Of a DNA stretch of 64,000 nt, positions 18,789 to 28,354 are shown piece after piece. The stretch covers positions 124,001 to 188,000 of the forward strand of contig CANRKB010000002.1 of the NCBI GenBank assembly GCA_947631115.1, in the 5' to 3' direction. The notes beneath the pieces were generated by a model. It saw only the letters and a list, made by a program, of their open reading frames with translations. It searched no databases and was not told the DNA's origin. Each line of letters starts with the position of its first letter. Position 1 is the first letter of the stretch. The position numbers and the translations under genes were made by a program. The stretch is from an uncultured Clostridia bacterium. GTDB taxonomy: Bacteria > Bacillota > Clostridia > Oscillospirales > Ruminococcaceae.

Positions 18789-19865
18789 TTAAGCTCCTCC
18801 TGTCGCAAGTCTTACTATATCATTGAACGTAACGACTATCATAAGCAAAAACAGCGCCGCAAATCCCACAAAATTCACCGCTCCCTCTATCTGAGGCTTT
18901 ACGGGTTTTCTTATGATAAGTTCAATAAGCAGGAATATAAGTTTACAACCGTCCAGCGCGGGTATGGGGATAAGATTGAATATTCCGACGTTTATCGAAA
19001 TTAACGACACTATGCTTAAAAATTCGGCAATGGTATAATGCTTCACCGCTTCGGTTATTACAGAGCCTACGCCTATAGGTCCCGAGAGGTCGTTTATACC
19101 GTATTTTCCCGTTATCATATCAAACAGCGACAGAATAATTATCCTCGCCGTCGAAAGGCTTTCGCGAAAACCTTGCGTTATAACATTTACAAAATTCTTT
19201 TCGAGCCGATAAACATAAAAGTCAAAATAAACTCCGTTAGTGCCGTCGTCATTTGTTGTCGTCATAAACTCTACGTTTTTAAGGGTTATCTTTTCTCCGT
19301 TTCTTTTTACGACAAAGTCATATACAAGATTTCCCTCGGCATTTTTTCTGTCGCTGTTCTGGAGCTTATAGGTTATATCGGACGTTGAATAGATAGGAAG
19401 TCCGTCTATACTCAAAATCTCGTCGTTTACCATAAGCGTACTGTTGCTGACGCTCTGCTCACGAAACTGGGCGATGGTTGTCGAAGCCATTGCTTCCGAA
19501 GCGCAGAGCGAAATAACAACTACAATGAAGCCCAAAATAAGGTTCATAAGCGGACCGGATATGATAACTATTATTCTCTGCCAAACGGGACGTCTGTTGT
19601 ATGCACGGGGATTTTGCATTTCAGCAGGCTTGGGAGTGCCGTCGTCAAAATCATCTTCAAACGCGCAAAAACCGCCTACGGGAAACGCACGAACGACAAA
19701 CTCCGTTTCTTTTCCTTTTTTGCGGAATATCGCGGGACCCATTCCGAAAGCGAACTCTTTTACATAAATACCGCAAGCCTTTGCCGCAATGAAATGCCCC
19801 AACTCATGCAGCATTATAATTACGCAAAAGACCAATATTGTTATAATAATTGAAAGAAAATTCAT
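18789..19865 (-). CDS. rseP: RseP/RasP-type intramembrane site-2 metalloprotease
   Basis: 358 aa. HELGH in the first transmembrane helix (about residue 21), the conserved FGMGPAIF shortly after, a central PDZ-like region (about 115-215: VNDEILSIDGLPI) and NLIPIPALDG with the third zinc-ligand Asp in a late helix. It cleaves membrane-anchored substrates such as anti-sigma factors. The start overlaps the dxr stop by 4 nt. Confidence 0.95.
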   Translation of the reverse strand: MNFLSIIITILVFCVIIMLHELGHFIAAKACGIYVKEFAFGMGPAIFRKKGKETEFVVRAFPVGGFCAFEDDFDDGTPKPAEMQNPRAYNRRPVWQRIIVIISGPLMNLILGFIVVVISLCASEAMASTTIAQFREQSVSNSTLMVNDEILSIDGLPIYSTSDITYKLQNSDRKNAEGNLVYDFVVKRNGEKITLKNVEFMTTTNDDGTNGVYFDFYVYRLEKNFVNVITQGFRESLSTARIIILSLFDMITGKYGINDLSGPIGVGSVITEAVKHYTIAEFLSIVSLISINVGIFNLIPIPALDGCKLIFLLIELIIRKPVKPQIEGAVNFVGFAALFLLMIVVTFNDIVRLATGGA

Positions 19866-21010
19866 ATTTCCCCCTGCTTGAATTTTGAATACACATAATT
19901 TTCCGCTGCCCGTTTTGTTTCAAGTATTTCTTCGAGCGACGGATCTTTTATAAATTCGACGTCGGAAAGCGCCGAATCGACTGCGCTTCCTATATCGAGA
20001 AAACCTATCTTGTCGTTTAAGAAAAGTGAAACAGCCGCTTCGTTCGCGCAGTTTATGATACACGGCGCGTTCCCGCCCATTTTTATCGCCTTTTTTGCAG
20101 CTTTAAGACAATCGAAAACTTCTTCATCCGGTTTTTCAAAAGTAAGCGTTCCGACTTCTGTAAGTGATAGCTTTTTCGCGGGACAAGGCAGTCTATTCGG
20201 ATAAGTCAGCGCCAGTTGGATCGGGATACGCATATCCGCCGTTCCGAGCTGCGCTATTATAGCGCCGTCTTCAAACTCAACGGCAGAATGGACGACGCTC
20301 TGACGGTGAATGACTATTTCGACCTGTTCGGGGCTTACTCCGAAATACCTGACCGCTTCTATAAGCTCCAAGCCTTTATTCATCATTGTCGCGCTGTCTA
20401 CGGTTATTTTCGCACCCATTTTCCAGTTAGGGTGAGAAAGCGCCCGGGATTTTGTCGCATTTTTCAGCTCGTCACGGCTTTTGCCGAAGAAAGGTCCTCC
20501 CGAAGCGGTTAGAATTATTTTCGACAACTTGTTTTCTCCTGCTCCCATAAGACACTGGAAGATTGCCGAGTGTTCGCTGTCTATAAGCAAAAGGCTTGTG
20601 TTATTTTCTTTAAGCGCTTTCATCACAAGCTCTCCGCCTGCGACAAGAGTTTCTTTGTTTGCTAGAGCAACGCTGTTTTTCGCCTTTATCGCAGCCAAAG
20701 TAGGCAAAAGTCCCGCAAATCCCACGACCGCGTTTACCACTCTGTCGCACTTTAGCCGCGCGAGCTCGCAGACAGCTTCTTCTCCGCAAAGTATTTTTAT
20801 ATCCGTATCGAAAAGCAAGTTCTTTATCTCGCCGTAATATTTTTCGTCGGAAACGGCAATATATTCGGGGCAAAACTCGCGAGCCTGTTTTTCGAGTATC
20901 TCAATGCTGCTGTTTGCGGACAAAGCCTTTACTCTTATATTATGCATACGGCAGACGTCTAATGTCTGCGTGCCTATCGAACCTGTTGAACCGAGCAGAA
21001 CAATTTCCAT
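19862..21010 (-). CDS. dxr: 1-deoxy-D-xylulose 5-phosphate reductoisomerase
   Basis: 382 aa. It catalyses the first committed step of the MEP pathway with NADPH. GSTGSIG lies at residues 7-13; ANKETLVAGG, the catalytic metal site (IDSEHSAIFQC) and the loop TASGGPF are present. The start ATG at 21010 has GGAG 6 nt upstream; a longer frame exists but has no RBS. It overlaps rseP by 4 nt. Confidence 0.96.
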   Translation of the reverse strand: MEIVLLGSTGSIGTQTLDVCRMHNIRVKALSANSSIEILEKQAREFCPEYIAVSDEKYYGEIKNLLFDTDIKILCGEEAVCELARLKCDRVVNAVVGFAGLLPTLAAIKAKNSVALANKETLVAGGELVMKALKENNTSLLLIDSEHSAIFQCLMGAGENKLSKIILTASGGPFFGKSRDELKNATKSRALSHPNWKMGAKITVDSATMMNKGLELIEAVRYFGVSPEQVEIVIHRQSVVHSAVEFEDGAIIAQLGTADMRIPIQLALTYPNRLPCPAKKLSLTEVGTLTFEKPDEEVFDCLKAAKKAIKMGGNAPCIINCANEAAVSLFLNDKIGFLDIGSAVDSALSDVEFIKDPSLEEILETKRAAENYVYSKFKQGEI

Positions 21011-21100
21011 AGCATACTCCATTTTCAGCGACAATTTTTGTTTTTCAATAAAAAATAATCAATAGGGAGAAAACAAGGTTTTCTCCCTCAGAAGAAATTT

Positions 21101-21934
21101 TTACTGCATTATCGGCGAAATAAACTTAAAAACAATGAACAAAAACGGTACTGTAAACAACACGCTGTCAAAACGATCCAGCACTCCGCCGTGTCCCGGC
21201 ATAAAATTTCCGAAATCTTTTATTTCATACTGCCTTTTTATCACCGAAGCTGTCAAATCTCCCAAAACACCAATACCCGAACCGACAATTGCTACAGGTA
21301 TAAGCACTGCGTAATTCATCACAACATCATGCTGTATCAGGAAATTATAAACCAGGCACTGAATTGTAACTACTATGCCGACCGTCACAAGTCCTCCAAT
21401 AAGACCTTCTACAGTTTTCTTAGGACTTATTTCGGGGCAAAGCTTATGTTTTCCGAGAAATGTTCCGACAAAATAAGCTCCGCCGTCGCCGAACCACGCG
21501 CAGAAAAGCATATAAACTATCATAAATACGCCGACCGACTGACTTTCATAAAAATATCTTATCATGATTATACAGCTCAGCGACATCGGTATAAAAAGCC
21601 CTGATCCCCCGCAAGCCGCAAGCTCGGTGAGTTTTATGGTCTTATGATTTACAAGCATTATCAAAAGAAGACCTATCACATACACAAAAAGCGCGGACAA
21701 CCTGTACGGAGCAAAAACATCTAAACAAACGGCGAACGGTATTATAAATGCACTGATTATACAATACCACGACAAGAACTTGTGTTTTCCGCATTTAACG
21801 GCATTTATAAGCTCAAACGTGCCTACAGCGGAAAAAGCCGCTATCACCGCCATATAAAGATAGCTGTTGTCAATAATCAGAATACTTACACCGACGATTA
21901 TTCCTACAACAGCGGAAACAATTCTCTTAACCAT
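21101..21934 (-). CDS. cdsA: Phosphatidate cytidylyltransferase (CDP-diacylglycerol synthase)
   Basis: 277 aa with multiple membrane helices. It makes CDP-diacylglycerol for phospholipid synthesis. The family signature is present near the C-terminus: SPKKTVEGLIGG, then SVIKRQYEIKDFG, MPGHGGVLDRFDS. The open frame extends 67 codons upstream into uppS, but an AAAGG box and the start of the first hydrophobic segment support the ATG at 21934. It is 25 nt after uppS. Confidence 0.94.
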   Translation of the reverse strand: MVKRIVSAVVGIIVGVSILIIDNSYLYMAVIAAFSAVGTFELINAVKCGKHKFLSWYCIISAFIIPFAVCLDVFAPYRLSALFVYVIGLLLIMLVNHKTIKLTELAACGGSGLFIPMSLSCIIMIRYFYESQSVGVFMIVYMLFCAWFGDGGAYFVGTFLGKHKLCPEISPKKTVEGLIGGLVTVGIVVTIQCLVYNFLIQHDVVMNYAVLIPVAIVGSGIGVLGDLTASVIKRQYEIKDFGNFMPGHGGVLDRFDSVLFTVPFLFIVFKFISPIMQ

Positions 21935-21959
21935 TAGAATGCCTTTCGGATAAATACGC

Positions 21960-22664
21960 TCATATTCCTCCAAATCTGCGGTTTCTCGCAGAATATTCCG
22001 AAATAGCGTACTCAAGATTTTTTTTGGAGAAGTCCGGCCAAAGAACGTCCATAAAGACAAATTCCGCATATGCCGCCTGCCAGATAAGAAAATTTGAAAG
22101 CCTTTGTTCTCCGCTGGGACGGATAATAAGATCAAGCTGCGGCATCTCGGCGGTATACAACAATTCTTCTATAGAATTTTCCGATATGTCTTCGGGATCG
22201 ATCTCCGAATTTGCCGCTCTTTTTGCAAGTATCTTCGCGGCGCGCGTTATCTCATCTCTCCCGCCGTAATTCAGCGCGATTCCCGCGATAAAGCCGTCGT
22301 TGTCCTTTGTGCTGTCCATTATATCGCTGAGTTCCAGCCGAATATCCTCCGCAAGTCGGGACATATCGCCGAGTATAATAAAACGTACATTTTCCTTTGC
22401 ATAAGAGCGTATATCCTTTATATACCTCCTGAGCAAATTCATTATACCCTCGACTTCATCGGCGGGACGTCTCCAGTTTTCGGTGGAAAAAGCATAGAAC
22501 GTAGCGCATTTTACTCCGAGTTCCTTACACCAGTTTATGGTCTTTTTAAAGACCTCCGCGCCCTTATTATGACCGAAATTGCGCGGCAGTCCGTGCTTTT
22601 TCGCCCATCGCCCGTTTCCGTCCATAATAAAGCCGATATGAGCGGGAATTTTATTTTCTTCCAT
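21960..22664 (-). CDS. uppS: Undecaprenyl diphosphate synthase
   Basis: 234 aa cis-prenyltransferase that makes the C55 lipid carrier for peptidoglycan and teichoic acids. Signature FIMDGNGRWAKKHGL with the catalytic Asp at about residue 14, FYAFSTENWRRP, and the C-terminal RPSGEQRLSNFLIWQ. The start overlaps the frr stop by one base (TGATG). Confidence 0.96.
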   Translation of the reverse strand: MEENKIPAHIGFIMDGNGRWAKKHGLPRNFGHNKGAEVFKKTINWCKELGVKCATFYAFSTENWRRPADEVEGIMNLLRRYIKDIRSYAKENVRFIILGDMSRLAEDIRLELSDIMDSTKDNDGFIAGIALNYGGRDEITRAAKILAKRAANSEIDPEDISENSIEELLYTAEMPQLDLIIRPSGEQRLSNFLIWQAAYAEFVFMDVLWPDFSKKNLEYAISEYSARNRRFGGI

Positions 22665-23218
22665 CAGATAGACATAATTTCCTTATCTTTATCTTCGCCG
22701 ATCTTATCTATTTTTTCAATATACTTATCGGTGAGCTTCTGAATTTCCTTTTCAGCCTCTTTAACGTCGTCCTCGGTTATTTCGTTTGCCTTTTTCTTTG
22801 CTTTTATCTTATCCATTCCGTCGCGGCGAACGTTTCTTACGGCAACCTTGCTTTCCTCGCAGGTCTTGCTTACAGTTTTACAAAGCTCCTTACGGCGCTC
22901 TTCGGTAAGCTGCGGGAAAACTATTCTCAATACCGAGCCGTCGTTTGCGGGATTTATTCCGAGGTCGCTCGCCTGTATCGCCTTTTCAATAGGCTTTAAC
23001 TGCGATTTATCATACGGGGTAACAACAAGTATTCTCGCTTCCGCAACAGAAATTGAAGCCATTTGATTTATGGGAGTAGGCGTGCCATAATACTCGACTG
23101 TAATTCTGTCAAGAACGGCAGGATTCGCTCTTCCCGCCCTTATTGACGCAAGCTCGTTTGAAAGCGCGGTTATGCACTTTTCCATTCTTTCTTTGGTCGT
23201 TGAAATAACTTCTTTCAT
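22664..23218 (-). CDS. frr: Ribosome recycling factor
   Basis: 184 aa, the normal length. It has the two-domain tRNA mimic: helix ends with [26 protein letters not shown], and the long C-terminal helix [15 protein letters not shown]. With EF-G it splits post-termination ribosomes. It is 20 nt downstream of pyrH, as in most Firmicutes. Confidence 0.97.
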   Translation of the reverse strand: MKEVISTTKERMEKCITALSNELASIRAGRANPAVLDRITVEYYGTPTPINQMASISVAEARILVVTPYDKSQLKPIEKAIQASDLGINPANDGSVLRIVFPQLTEERRKELCKTVSKTCEESKVAVRNVRRDGMDKIKAKKKANEITEDDVKEAEKEIQKLTDKYIEKIDKIGEDKDKEIMSI

Positions 23219-23238
23219 AAAATTCTTACCCTCCCATT

Positions 23239-23958
23239 TTAGTTTATAACAAGCGTTCCTACAGGTTTACCCATTGCCGCGTCATAGATATTATCGGGGC
23301 GGTCGAGGTTAAATACTATGATAGGAACATCATTGTCGGTACATATAGCGGCAGCGGCGCTGTCCATTACCTGAAGTTTATTTACAAGAATATCATGATA
23401 AGTCAGTGTATCAAACTTTTTCGCATCGGGGAATTTTTTGGGATCTTTATCATATATTCCGTCTACCATCGTAGCTTTAAGAATTACGTCTGCTTTAAGC
23501 TCCGCAGCTCTCAAAGAAGCCGCGCTGTCGGTTGAAAAGAACGGATTTCCCGTACCGCAGCCGAAAATAACTATCCTGCCTTTTTCAAAATGTCTTAAAG
23601 CCTTTCCGAGAATAAACGGCTCTGCGACCTGCTGCATAGTTATTGCCGTCTGAACTCTTACTACACAGCCCAGACTTTCAAGAACATCTGCGACAAAAAG
23701 AGCGTTCATTGTCGTAGCCAACATTCCGATATGGTCGGCTCTCGCACGGTCGGAACCTACCGCGTCTCTTCCGCGCCAGAAGTTTCCGCCGCCGACAACA
23801 ATTCCTATCTGAACTCCCGCGTCGGCAGTTTTCTTTATGCTCCTGCATATCTTTTCAACAGTCGGCATATCAAGACCCGTTTCCTTGCTGCCTGCAAGAG
23901 CTTCTCCGCTAAGTTTCAGCAAGATCCTTTTGTACTTTGGAGCAGACATTTCGCCCAT
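23239..23958 (-). CDS. pyrH: UMP kinase
   Basis: 239 aa amino-acid-kinase-fold enzyme that phosphorylates UMP to UDP; usually feedback-inhibited by UTP. It shows [27 protein letters not shown] and [12 protein letters not shown]. The upstream neighbours are not rpsB-tsf, the common arrangement, but hom (24 nt gap). Confidence 0.96.
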   Translation of the reverse strand: MGEMSAPKYKRILLKLSGEALAGSKETGLDMPTVEKICRSIKKTADAGVQIGIVVGGGNFWRGRDAVGSDRARADHIGMLATTMNALFVADVLESLGCVVRVQTAITMQQVAEPFILGKALRHFEKGRIVIFGCGTGNPFFSTDSAASLRAAELKADVILKATMVDGIYDKDPKKFPDAKKFDTLTYHDILVNKLQVMDSAAAAICTDNDVPIIVFNLDRPDNIYDAAMGKPVGTLVIN

Positions 23959-23982
23959 AACAATTCCCCCGTTTTTTAGTTA

Positions 23983-25224
23983 TCAATAATCCAGAACTCT
24001 GATTCTTCCCAGAATTTCCGCTCCGTCGGACACTTTTTCAAGCGCCGAAACAGCGTCCTTTTCTTTCATAACGTTCGTTACGAAAGCAAGCTCGTTTTCT
24101 TCCTTTTTGTTTGAGGACAAATACTTAACATCTCCGAAAAGAGCCTTTATGACAGCTTTTGTTACGTCGATGTTCCCTGCTTTTAAACGAACATAATTAG
24201 CGCAGGTAAATTCGTCAAAAGGACTTATAAACGACTGTTCGCTGTCAGACCAGCCGAGCGAACGGCTCGTTTCATTGTGCTTTACGGCGGAAACAATATC
24301 GCTTACTACCGCGCTCGCAGTAGGAAGTTTACCGGCGCCCTTTCCGTAGAACACGACATCGCCCGTAGCGTCGCCCCGTACAAGTATCGCATTGAACACG
24401 TCGCTAACGCCGCTGAGCTGGCTTTCGTCCTTGATGACCGCGGGGAAAACACCGATAGATATTTCGTTGTTTTCTTCGCGGCGCGCGCAGCCGATAAGCT
24501 TTATCTTGGCGTCAAAGCTGTCCATGTATTCAACGTCCGCAAGTGTCACATTTGTAATACCCTCCGTATGAACGTTTTCGGGATAAACGTGACGTCCGAA
24601 CGCAAGAGAAGCAAGTATGCATATCTTTCTGCAAGCGTCTACTCCCTCGACATCAGCAGACGGATCTCTTTCGGCATATCCGAGCTGCTGAGCGATTTTA
24701 AGCGCTTCGTCAAAAGACATTCCCTCGCGGAACATCTTTGTAAGAATAAAGTTTGTCGTTCCGTTGAGAATACCTGCGATAGCGTCTATTTCATTTGCCT
24801 CAAGACAAGCGTGAATAGGCTTTATTATGGGTATACCGCCGCCGACGCTCGCCTCGAAAAAGAAATTTACATGATTATCGTGAGCGAGTTTTAAAAGCTC
24901 CGCTCCTTTTTTGGCAACAAGCTCTTTATTTGAAGTAACAACGCTCTTTCCCGCCAAAAGTGAAGACTTAACAAAATCGTAAGACGGCTTAATACCGCCT
25001 ATGACTTCCGTCACAACTCTTACTTCGGGATCGTTAAGAATAACGTTAAAATCCTTTACGAATTTGTCTGCATATGGGCTGTCGGGAAAATCGCGCAAAT
25101 CAAGGATATATTTTATGTCAAGTTCTTCTCCCGCTTTTTTTTCAAGGTTTTCTTTATTTTTATAAAAGACCTCGACAGTTCCCGAACCGACAACGCCGTA
25201 GCCCAGGACGGCTATCTTCTGCAT
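23983..25224 (-). CDS. hom: Homoserine dehydrogenase
   Basis: 413 aa. It reduces aspartate semialdehyde to homoserine for threonine and methionine synthesis. N-terminal NAD(P) motif AVLGYGVVGSGTVEV, the catalytic stretch GILNGTTNFILTKM with YAERDPSADVEGVDA, and a C-terminal ACT-like regulatory domain (about 340-413). The ATG at 25224 is chosen because AAAGGA lies 9 nt upstream; a TTG three codons earlier sits too close to it. First gene after a consensus promoter, so it probably leads transcription of the pyrH-polC cluster. Confidence 0.94.
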   Translation of the reverse strand: MQKIAVLGYGVVGSGTVEVFYKNKENLEKKAGEELDIKYILDLRDFPDSPYADKFVKDFNVILNDPEVRVVTEVIGGIKPSYDFVKSSLLAGKSVVTSNKELVAKKGAELLKLAHDNHVNFFFEASVGGGIPIIKPIHACLEANEIDAIAGILNGTTNFILTKMFREGMSFDEALKIAQQLGYAERDPSADVEGVDACRKICILASLAFGRHVYPENVHTEGITNVTLADVEYMDSFDAKIKLIGCARREENNEISIGVFPAVIKDESQLSGVSDVFNAILVRGDATGDVVFYGKGAGKLPTASAVVSDIVSAVKHNETSRSLGWSDSEQSFISPFDEFTCANYVRLKAGNIDVTKAVIKALFGDVKYLSSNKKEENELAFVTNVMKEKDAVSALEKVSDGAEILGRIRVLDY

Positions 25225-25264
25225 ATTGAACAATCCTTTCGTGTTTATATAATACTACTTATGT

Positions 25265-25293
25265 ATTATAACACAATAAGGAATTTTTTTCAA
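25265..25293 (-). promoter_or_regulatory. Promoter of the hom-pyrH-polC cluster
   Basis: Minus strand: -35 TTGAAA (25288-25293), 17-nt spacer, -10 TATAAT (25265-25270), about 40 nt before the hom ATG. Confidence 0.75.
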
Positions 25294-25314
25294 TAGCAAA
25301 TTACAAAAAACTTT

Positions 25315-25743
25315 TTAAGTTGAAATTTCCGACTTTGCGGCGCACTTTTTCAGTGAAATCAGCAGAAGTATTATGCCAACGCCCGTAAGAATATGACCGA
25401 TACCCGCAATGCCCGATATAGCCGCGTTTGCTCCTTTTGAAAGTTCCGTTCCCAAGACCTCGAAAACGCCTCTGACTCCGAGCATAATGCCCGTAAGCGG
25501 AACTCCTATGTTATACAACGCTCTGAAAACTTTAAAAGTCTTTTCGGCGTAAAGGTCATAATGCCTTGCAAACAGCGCTATTATCAGATATATTACCATT
25601 CCCAGCATAAAGAAATGCGTATGTACTTTTCCGAGAGCGGTTGTTCCGTCAAAACCGTTTGCCCTCGTAAATTCTCTGTAGAAAACGCCGCCCGCCATTG
25701 CTAAAACAGCATAGCACAACGCATAATTAAGACTTTTCTTCAT
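25315..25743 (-). CDS. DUF2871 family membrane protein
   Basis: 142 aa with four hydrophobic segments. It has the family's conserved pattern YREFTRANGF and LGKVHTHFFMLGM near the second helix. The function is unknown. The His-rich helix suggests possible heme or metal binding, as in other small four-helix proteins, but that is inference. It is monocistronic, between the glgA terminator and the hom promoter. Confidence 0.8.
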   Translation of the reverse strand: MKKSLNYALCYAVLAMAGGVFYREFTRANGFDGTTALGKVHTHFFMLGMVIYLIIALFARHYDLYAEKTFKVFRALYNIGVPLTGIMLGVRGVFEVLGTELSKGANAAISGIAGIGHILTGVGIILLLISLKKCAAKSEIST

Positions 25744-25855
25744 GACTATCCTCTTTTCATAAATTACCGTTTAATTTCGGGATTTGACTTTTGCAACAGT
25801 CGACTTTCGTACAAAGCAAAAAGCAGTCAAGACAAAAGTATACATCTTGTATCCC

Positions 25856-25886
25856 AAAAATATGGCGGAGAAATTCCCCGCCATAT
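25856..25886 (-). terminator. Rho-independent terminator of glgA
   Basis: Minus strand: stem ATATGGCGG/CCGCCATAT with a short loop, directly followed by a run of five T. It begins 5 nt after the glgA stop. Confidence 0.85.
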
Positions 25887-25891
25887 AATTA

Positions 25892-27316
25892 TTATTGTTC
25901 GCCCGTAAGTTCTTTGTAAAGTCCGATGTATAGCCTTGCGGAAGCCTCCCAGCTGAAATCTGCGTTCATAGCGCGGCTGACAAGTTTCTTCCACTCGGTT
26001 TTGTTTCTGTAAAGCTCTCTTGCGCGCTTTATGGAATTAAGCATATCTCCCGCGTTATAGCTCTGGAATGTAAAGCCTATTCCGTTGTCGCCCGCGTCAA
26101 TTATACTGTCTCTGAGACCGCCCGTAGCGCGTACTATCGGAACTGTTCCGTATCTTGCCGCTATCATCTGAGCAAGTCCGCAAGGCTCGCTCTTTGAAGG
26201 CATAAGGAACATATCCGCGCCCGCATAGATCTTCTTTGCAAGAGAAGGGTTATATCCGCGGTAGAAGCCGACCTTATCGGGATAACGCCAGTGCATTTCC
26301 TGGAAGAAATCCTCATACTGCTTTTCGCCCGACCCGAGAATAACAACCTGCATATCCGTCGCAACTATCTCGTCGAACACGTATCTTACAAGGTCAAAGC
26401 CCTTATGATCCGCAAATCTCGAAATCATAGCTATGAGCGGAATGTCGTACTGCGGCATTCCGAACTCTTCGAATATCGCCGACTTGCAGGCAGCTTTGCC
26501 CTTAAGATTTTTAGAAGTGAACTTCGCGGCAATGGTATTGTCGGTTTCGGGATTATAAAGATCAACGTCTATTCCGTTTAAGAAACCGCAGGTCTTATAC
26601 TGTTTATTGCGGAGAATCCTGTCAAGTCCGTGAGAAAACCATGGGTCAAGTATTTCTTTAGCATAAGTAGGAGAAACAGTCGTTACCTTATCGGCAACTT
26701 CTATAGCGCCTTTCATAAAGTTTATGTCATGGTCATACTCGATTATGCTTACACTCTGAGGCGGTATGCCGACAATATCCTTTACAAGATCAAGCCCGTA
26801 CTGTCCCTGATAACCGATATTATGGATAGTGAATACGTTCTTTATATCTCCGTAACCCCACTGGTTCTTATAGAACAGATGATGATAAACGGGAATAAGC
26901 GCGCACTGCCAGTCGTTTGAATTTATTATCTGCGGGTGGAAATCAATATGACGAAGCATTTCGAGAACTGCCCTGCTGAAAAATACATATCTCTCGGCGT
27001 CGTCATAATAGCCGTAAAGACCGTTGTCGCGTTTAAAATAATATTCATTGTCAATAAAGTAATAGATAACGCCGTTTACTTCCTGCATAAACACGCCGCA
27101 ATACTGGCTTCTCCAGCCGACAGGAACGGTAAAATTTGTGAGATAGGTCATATTTTGTTTCTGCTCGGGCTTAAGCGTATTTACATAATACGGCATTACC
27201 ACGCGGGCATTGTGACCCGCCGCCACAAGTGCTTTAGGCAGAGAGCCTGCTACGTCTGCAAGTCCTCCGCTTGCTGCGAAAGGAAGCGCTTCGCTTGCTG
27301 CATACAAAATGTTCAT
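25892..27316 (-). CDS. glgA: Glycogen synthase (ADP-glucose, GT5)
   Basis: 474 aa. It elongates alpha-1,4-glucan with ADP-glucose. The N-terminal ADP-glucose motif is SGGLADVAGSLPKAL (residues 16-30; the first Lys of the classic KTGGL is replaced by Ala-Ser), and the C-terminal lobe has SKSEPCGLAQMIAARYG and RATGGLRDSI. It is monocistronic with its own promoter and terminator; no other glg gene is adjacent. Confidence 0.94.
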   Translation of the reverse strand: MNILYAASEALPFAASGGLADVAGSLPKALVAAGHNARVVMPYYVNTLKPEQKQNMTYLTNFTVPVGWRSQYCGVFMQEVNGVIYYFIDNEYYFKRDNGLYGYYDDAERYVFFSRAVLEMLRHIDFHPQIINSNDWQCALIPVYHHLFYKNQWGYGDIKNVFTIHNIGYQGQYGLDLVKDIVGIPPQSVSIIEYDHDINFMKGAIEVADKVTTVSPTYAKEILDPWFSHGLDRILRNKQYKTCGFLNGIDVDLYNPETDNTIAAKFTSKNLKGKAACKSAIFEEFGMPQYDIPLIAMISRFADHKGFDLVRYVFDEIVATDMQVVILGSGEKQYEDFFQEMHWRYPDKVGFYRGYNPSLAKKIYAGADMFLMPSKSEPCGLAQMIAARYGTVPIVRATGGLRDSIIDAGDNGIGFTFQSYNAGDMLNSIKRARELYRNKTEWKKLVSRAMNADFSWEASARLYIGLYKELTGEQ

Positions 27317-27359
27317 AATACAGAACCTCCGATTTTATTCAGCATTAGTATCCAAATAT

Positions 27360-27388
27360 AATATATCATATATGCCATAAAAATTCAA
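27360..27388 (-). promoter_or_regulatory. Promoter of glgA
   Basis: Minus strand: -35 TTGAAT (27383-27388), 17-nt spacer, -10 TATATT (27360-27365). The CGGAGG ribosome binding site and ATG follow about 45 nt later. Confidence 0.65.
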
Positions 27389-27483
27389 TAGCTTTTTAAA
27401 AATTTAGGCAAATTGACCAAATCTTCATAAAACGCTTTTAATATAAAATATTTTGAAATTAAGTTTAATTCCAAATACAGAAA

Positions 27484-27519
27484 CGGCACTGCTTATCCGT
27501 TTTCGGACAGGCAATGCCG
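27484..27519 (-). terminator. Hairpin downstream of the AIM24 gene
   Basis: Nine-bp outer stem CGGCATTGC/GCAGTGCCG (one G-U) with an inner TCCG-AAAA-CGGA stem, 31 nt after the stop codon. Only a short T-run follows. Confidence 0.55.
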
Positions 27520-27550
27520 CTGTAGATATTCGTTATTTGATCAAGAAACC

Positions 27551-28216
27551 TTATTTGCCGCCTGCTGTAAGTCCCTCGACGAACTTGTTTTTCGGCATAG
27601 TCTGGAGATAAATTTTGCCGGGACCCGTAACTACGGTATTGAACAAACCCTCTCCGCCGAACAACGTGTTTCCTATTCCGCCGACAGATTTTATTTCCAT
27701 TGTGCAAGTACCCGACATTGCCGCAAGATAGCCCGTGTCGATTATCATCTGCTGACCTGCCTGCAGATCGTATTCAACTACATATCCGTCAACTTCAATA
27801 AACGCCATGCCCGAACCCGACATACGCTGCATAATGAAGCCCTCGCCGCCGAAGAAGCCCGCTCCGATATTTTTCTGGAACGCTATAGAGAAACTTACCG
27901 TGGGCTCGGAAACAAAGTATCCGCCTTTCTGAACAATAAGGTCGCCCTTACCGATGTCAAACGGAATTATTGAGCCGGGCAGCGTAGACGCAAAGCCTAT
28001 CATACCCTCTCCGCCCTGCGCGGTATATGTATTTTGGAACATAGACTCGCCTGAAAACATCTTGCTGAAAGCCTTTCCTATTCCGCCTGCGCTTGTCTGC
28101 ATTTTCATGTTCGGCGTCATCCAGCTCATTGCGCCCTTCTGGCACATAATGGTTTCTCCTGCCTCAAGATAGCAAAGCAGCACGGGCAGCGGTTCGCCTT
28201 TGATTTCGTATTTCAT
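27551..28216 (-). CDS. AIM24 / TIGR00266 family protein
   Basis: 221 aa, all-beta, glycine-rich repeats. The start MKYEIKGEPLPVLLCYLEAGE and the internal pattern GEGLFNTVVTGPGKIYLQTMP are typical of the AIM24 family, made of several similar beta-segments. The mitochondrial homologue is linked to inner-membrane organisation; bacterial function is unknown. It has its own consensus promoter and a 3' hairpin, no signal peptide and no membrane helix. Confidence 0.85.
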   Translation of the reverse strand: MKYEIKGEPLPVLLCYLEAGETIMCQKGAMSWMTPNMKMQTSAGGIGKAFSKMFSGESMFQNTYTAQGGEGMIGFASTLPGSIIPFDIGKGDLIVQKGGYFVSEPTVSFSIAFQKNIGAGFFGGEGFIMQRMSGSGMAFIEVDGYVVEYDLQAGQQMIIDTGYLAAMSGTCTMEIKSVGGIGNTLFGGEGLFNTVVTGPGKIYLQTMPKNKFVEGLTAGGK

Positions 28217-28262
28217 AGATTTTCTCCTTTATAAATAATTTTTTGCAAAAACCTGCATTTTC

Positions 28263-28291
28263 ATTATAAAATATTAAAATATCAATGTCAA
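28263..28291 (-). promoter_or_regulatory. Promoter of the AIM24-family gene
   Basis: Minus strand: -35 TTGACA (28286-28291), 17-nt spacer, -10 TATAAT (28263-28268). Confidence 0.75.
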
Positions 28292-28354
28292 GGCAAAAAC
28301 AGCATTTTTGTTTATTTCGTCAATTTTCTGCATTAATTTTGTAAAATCATACAG

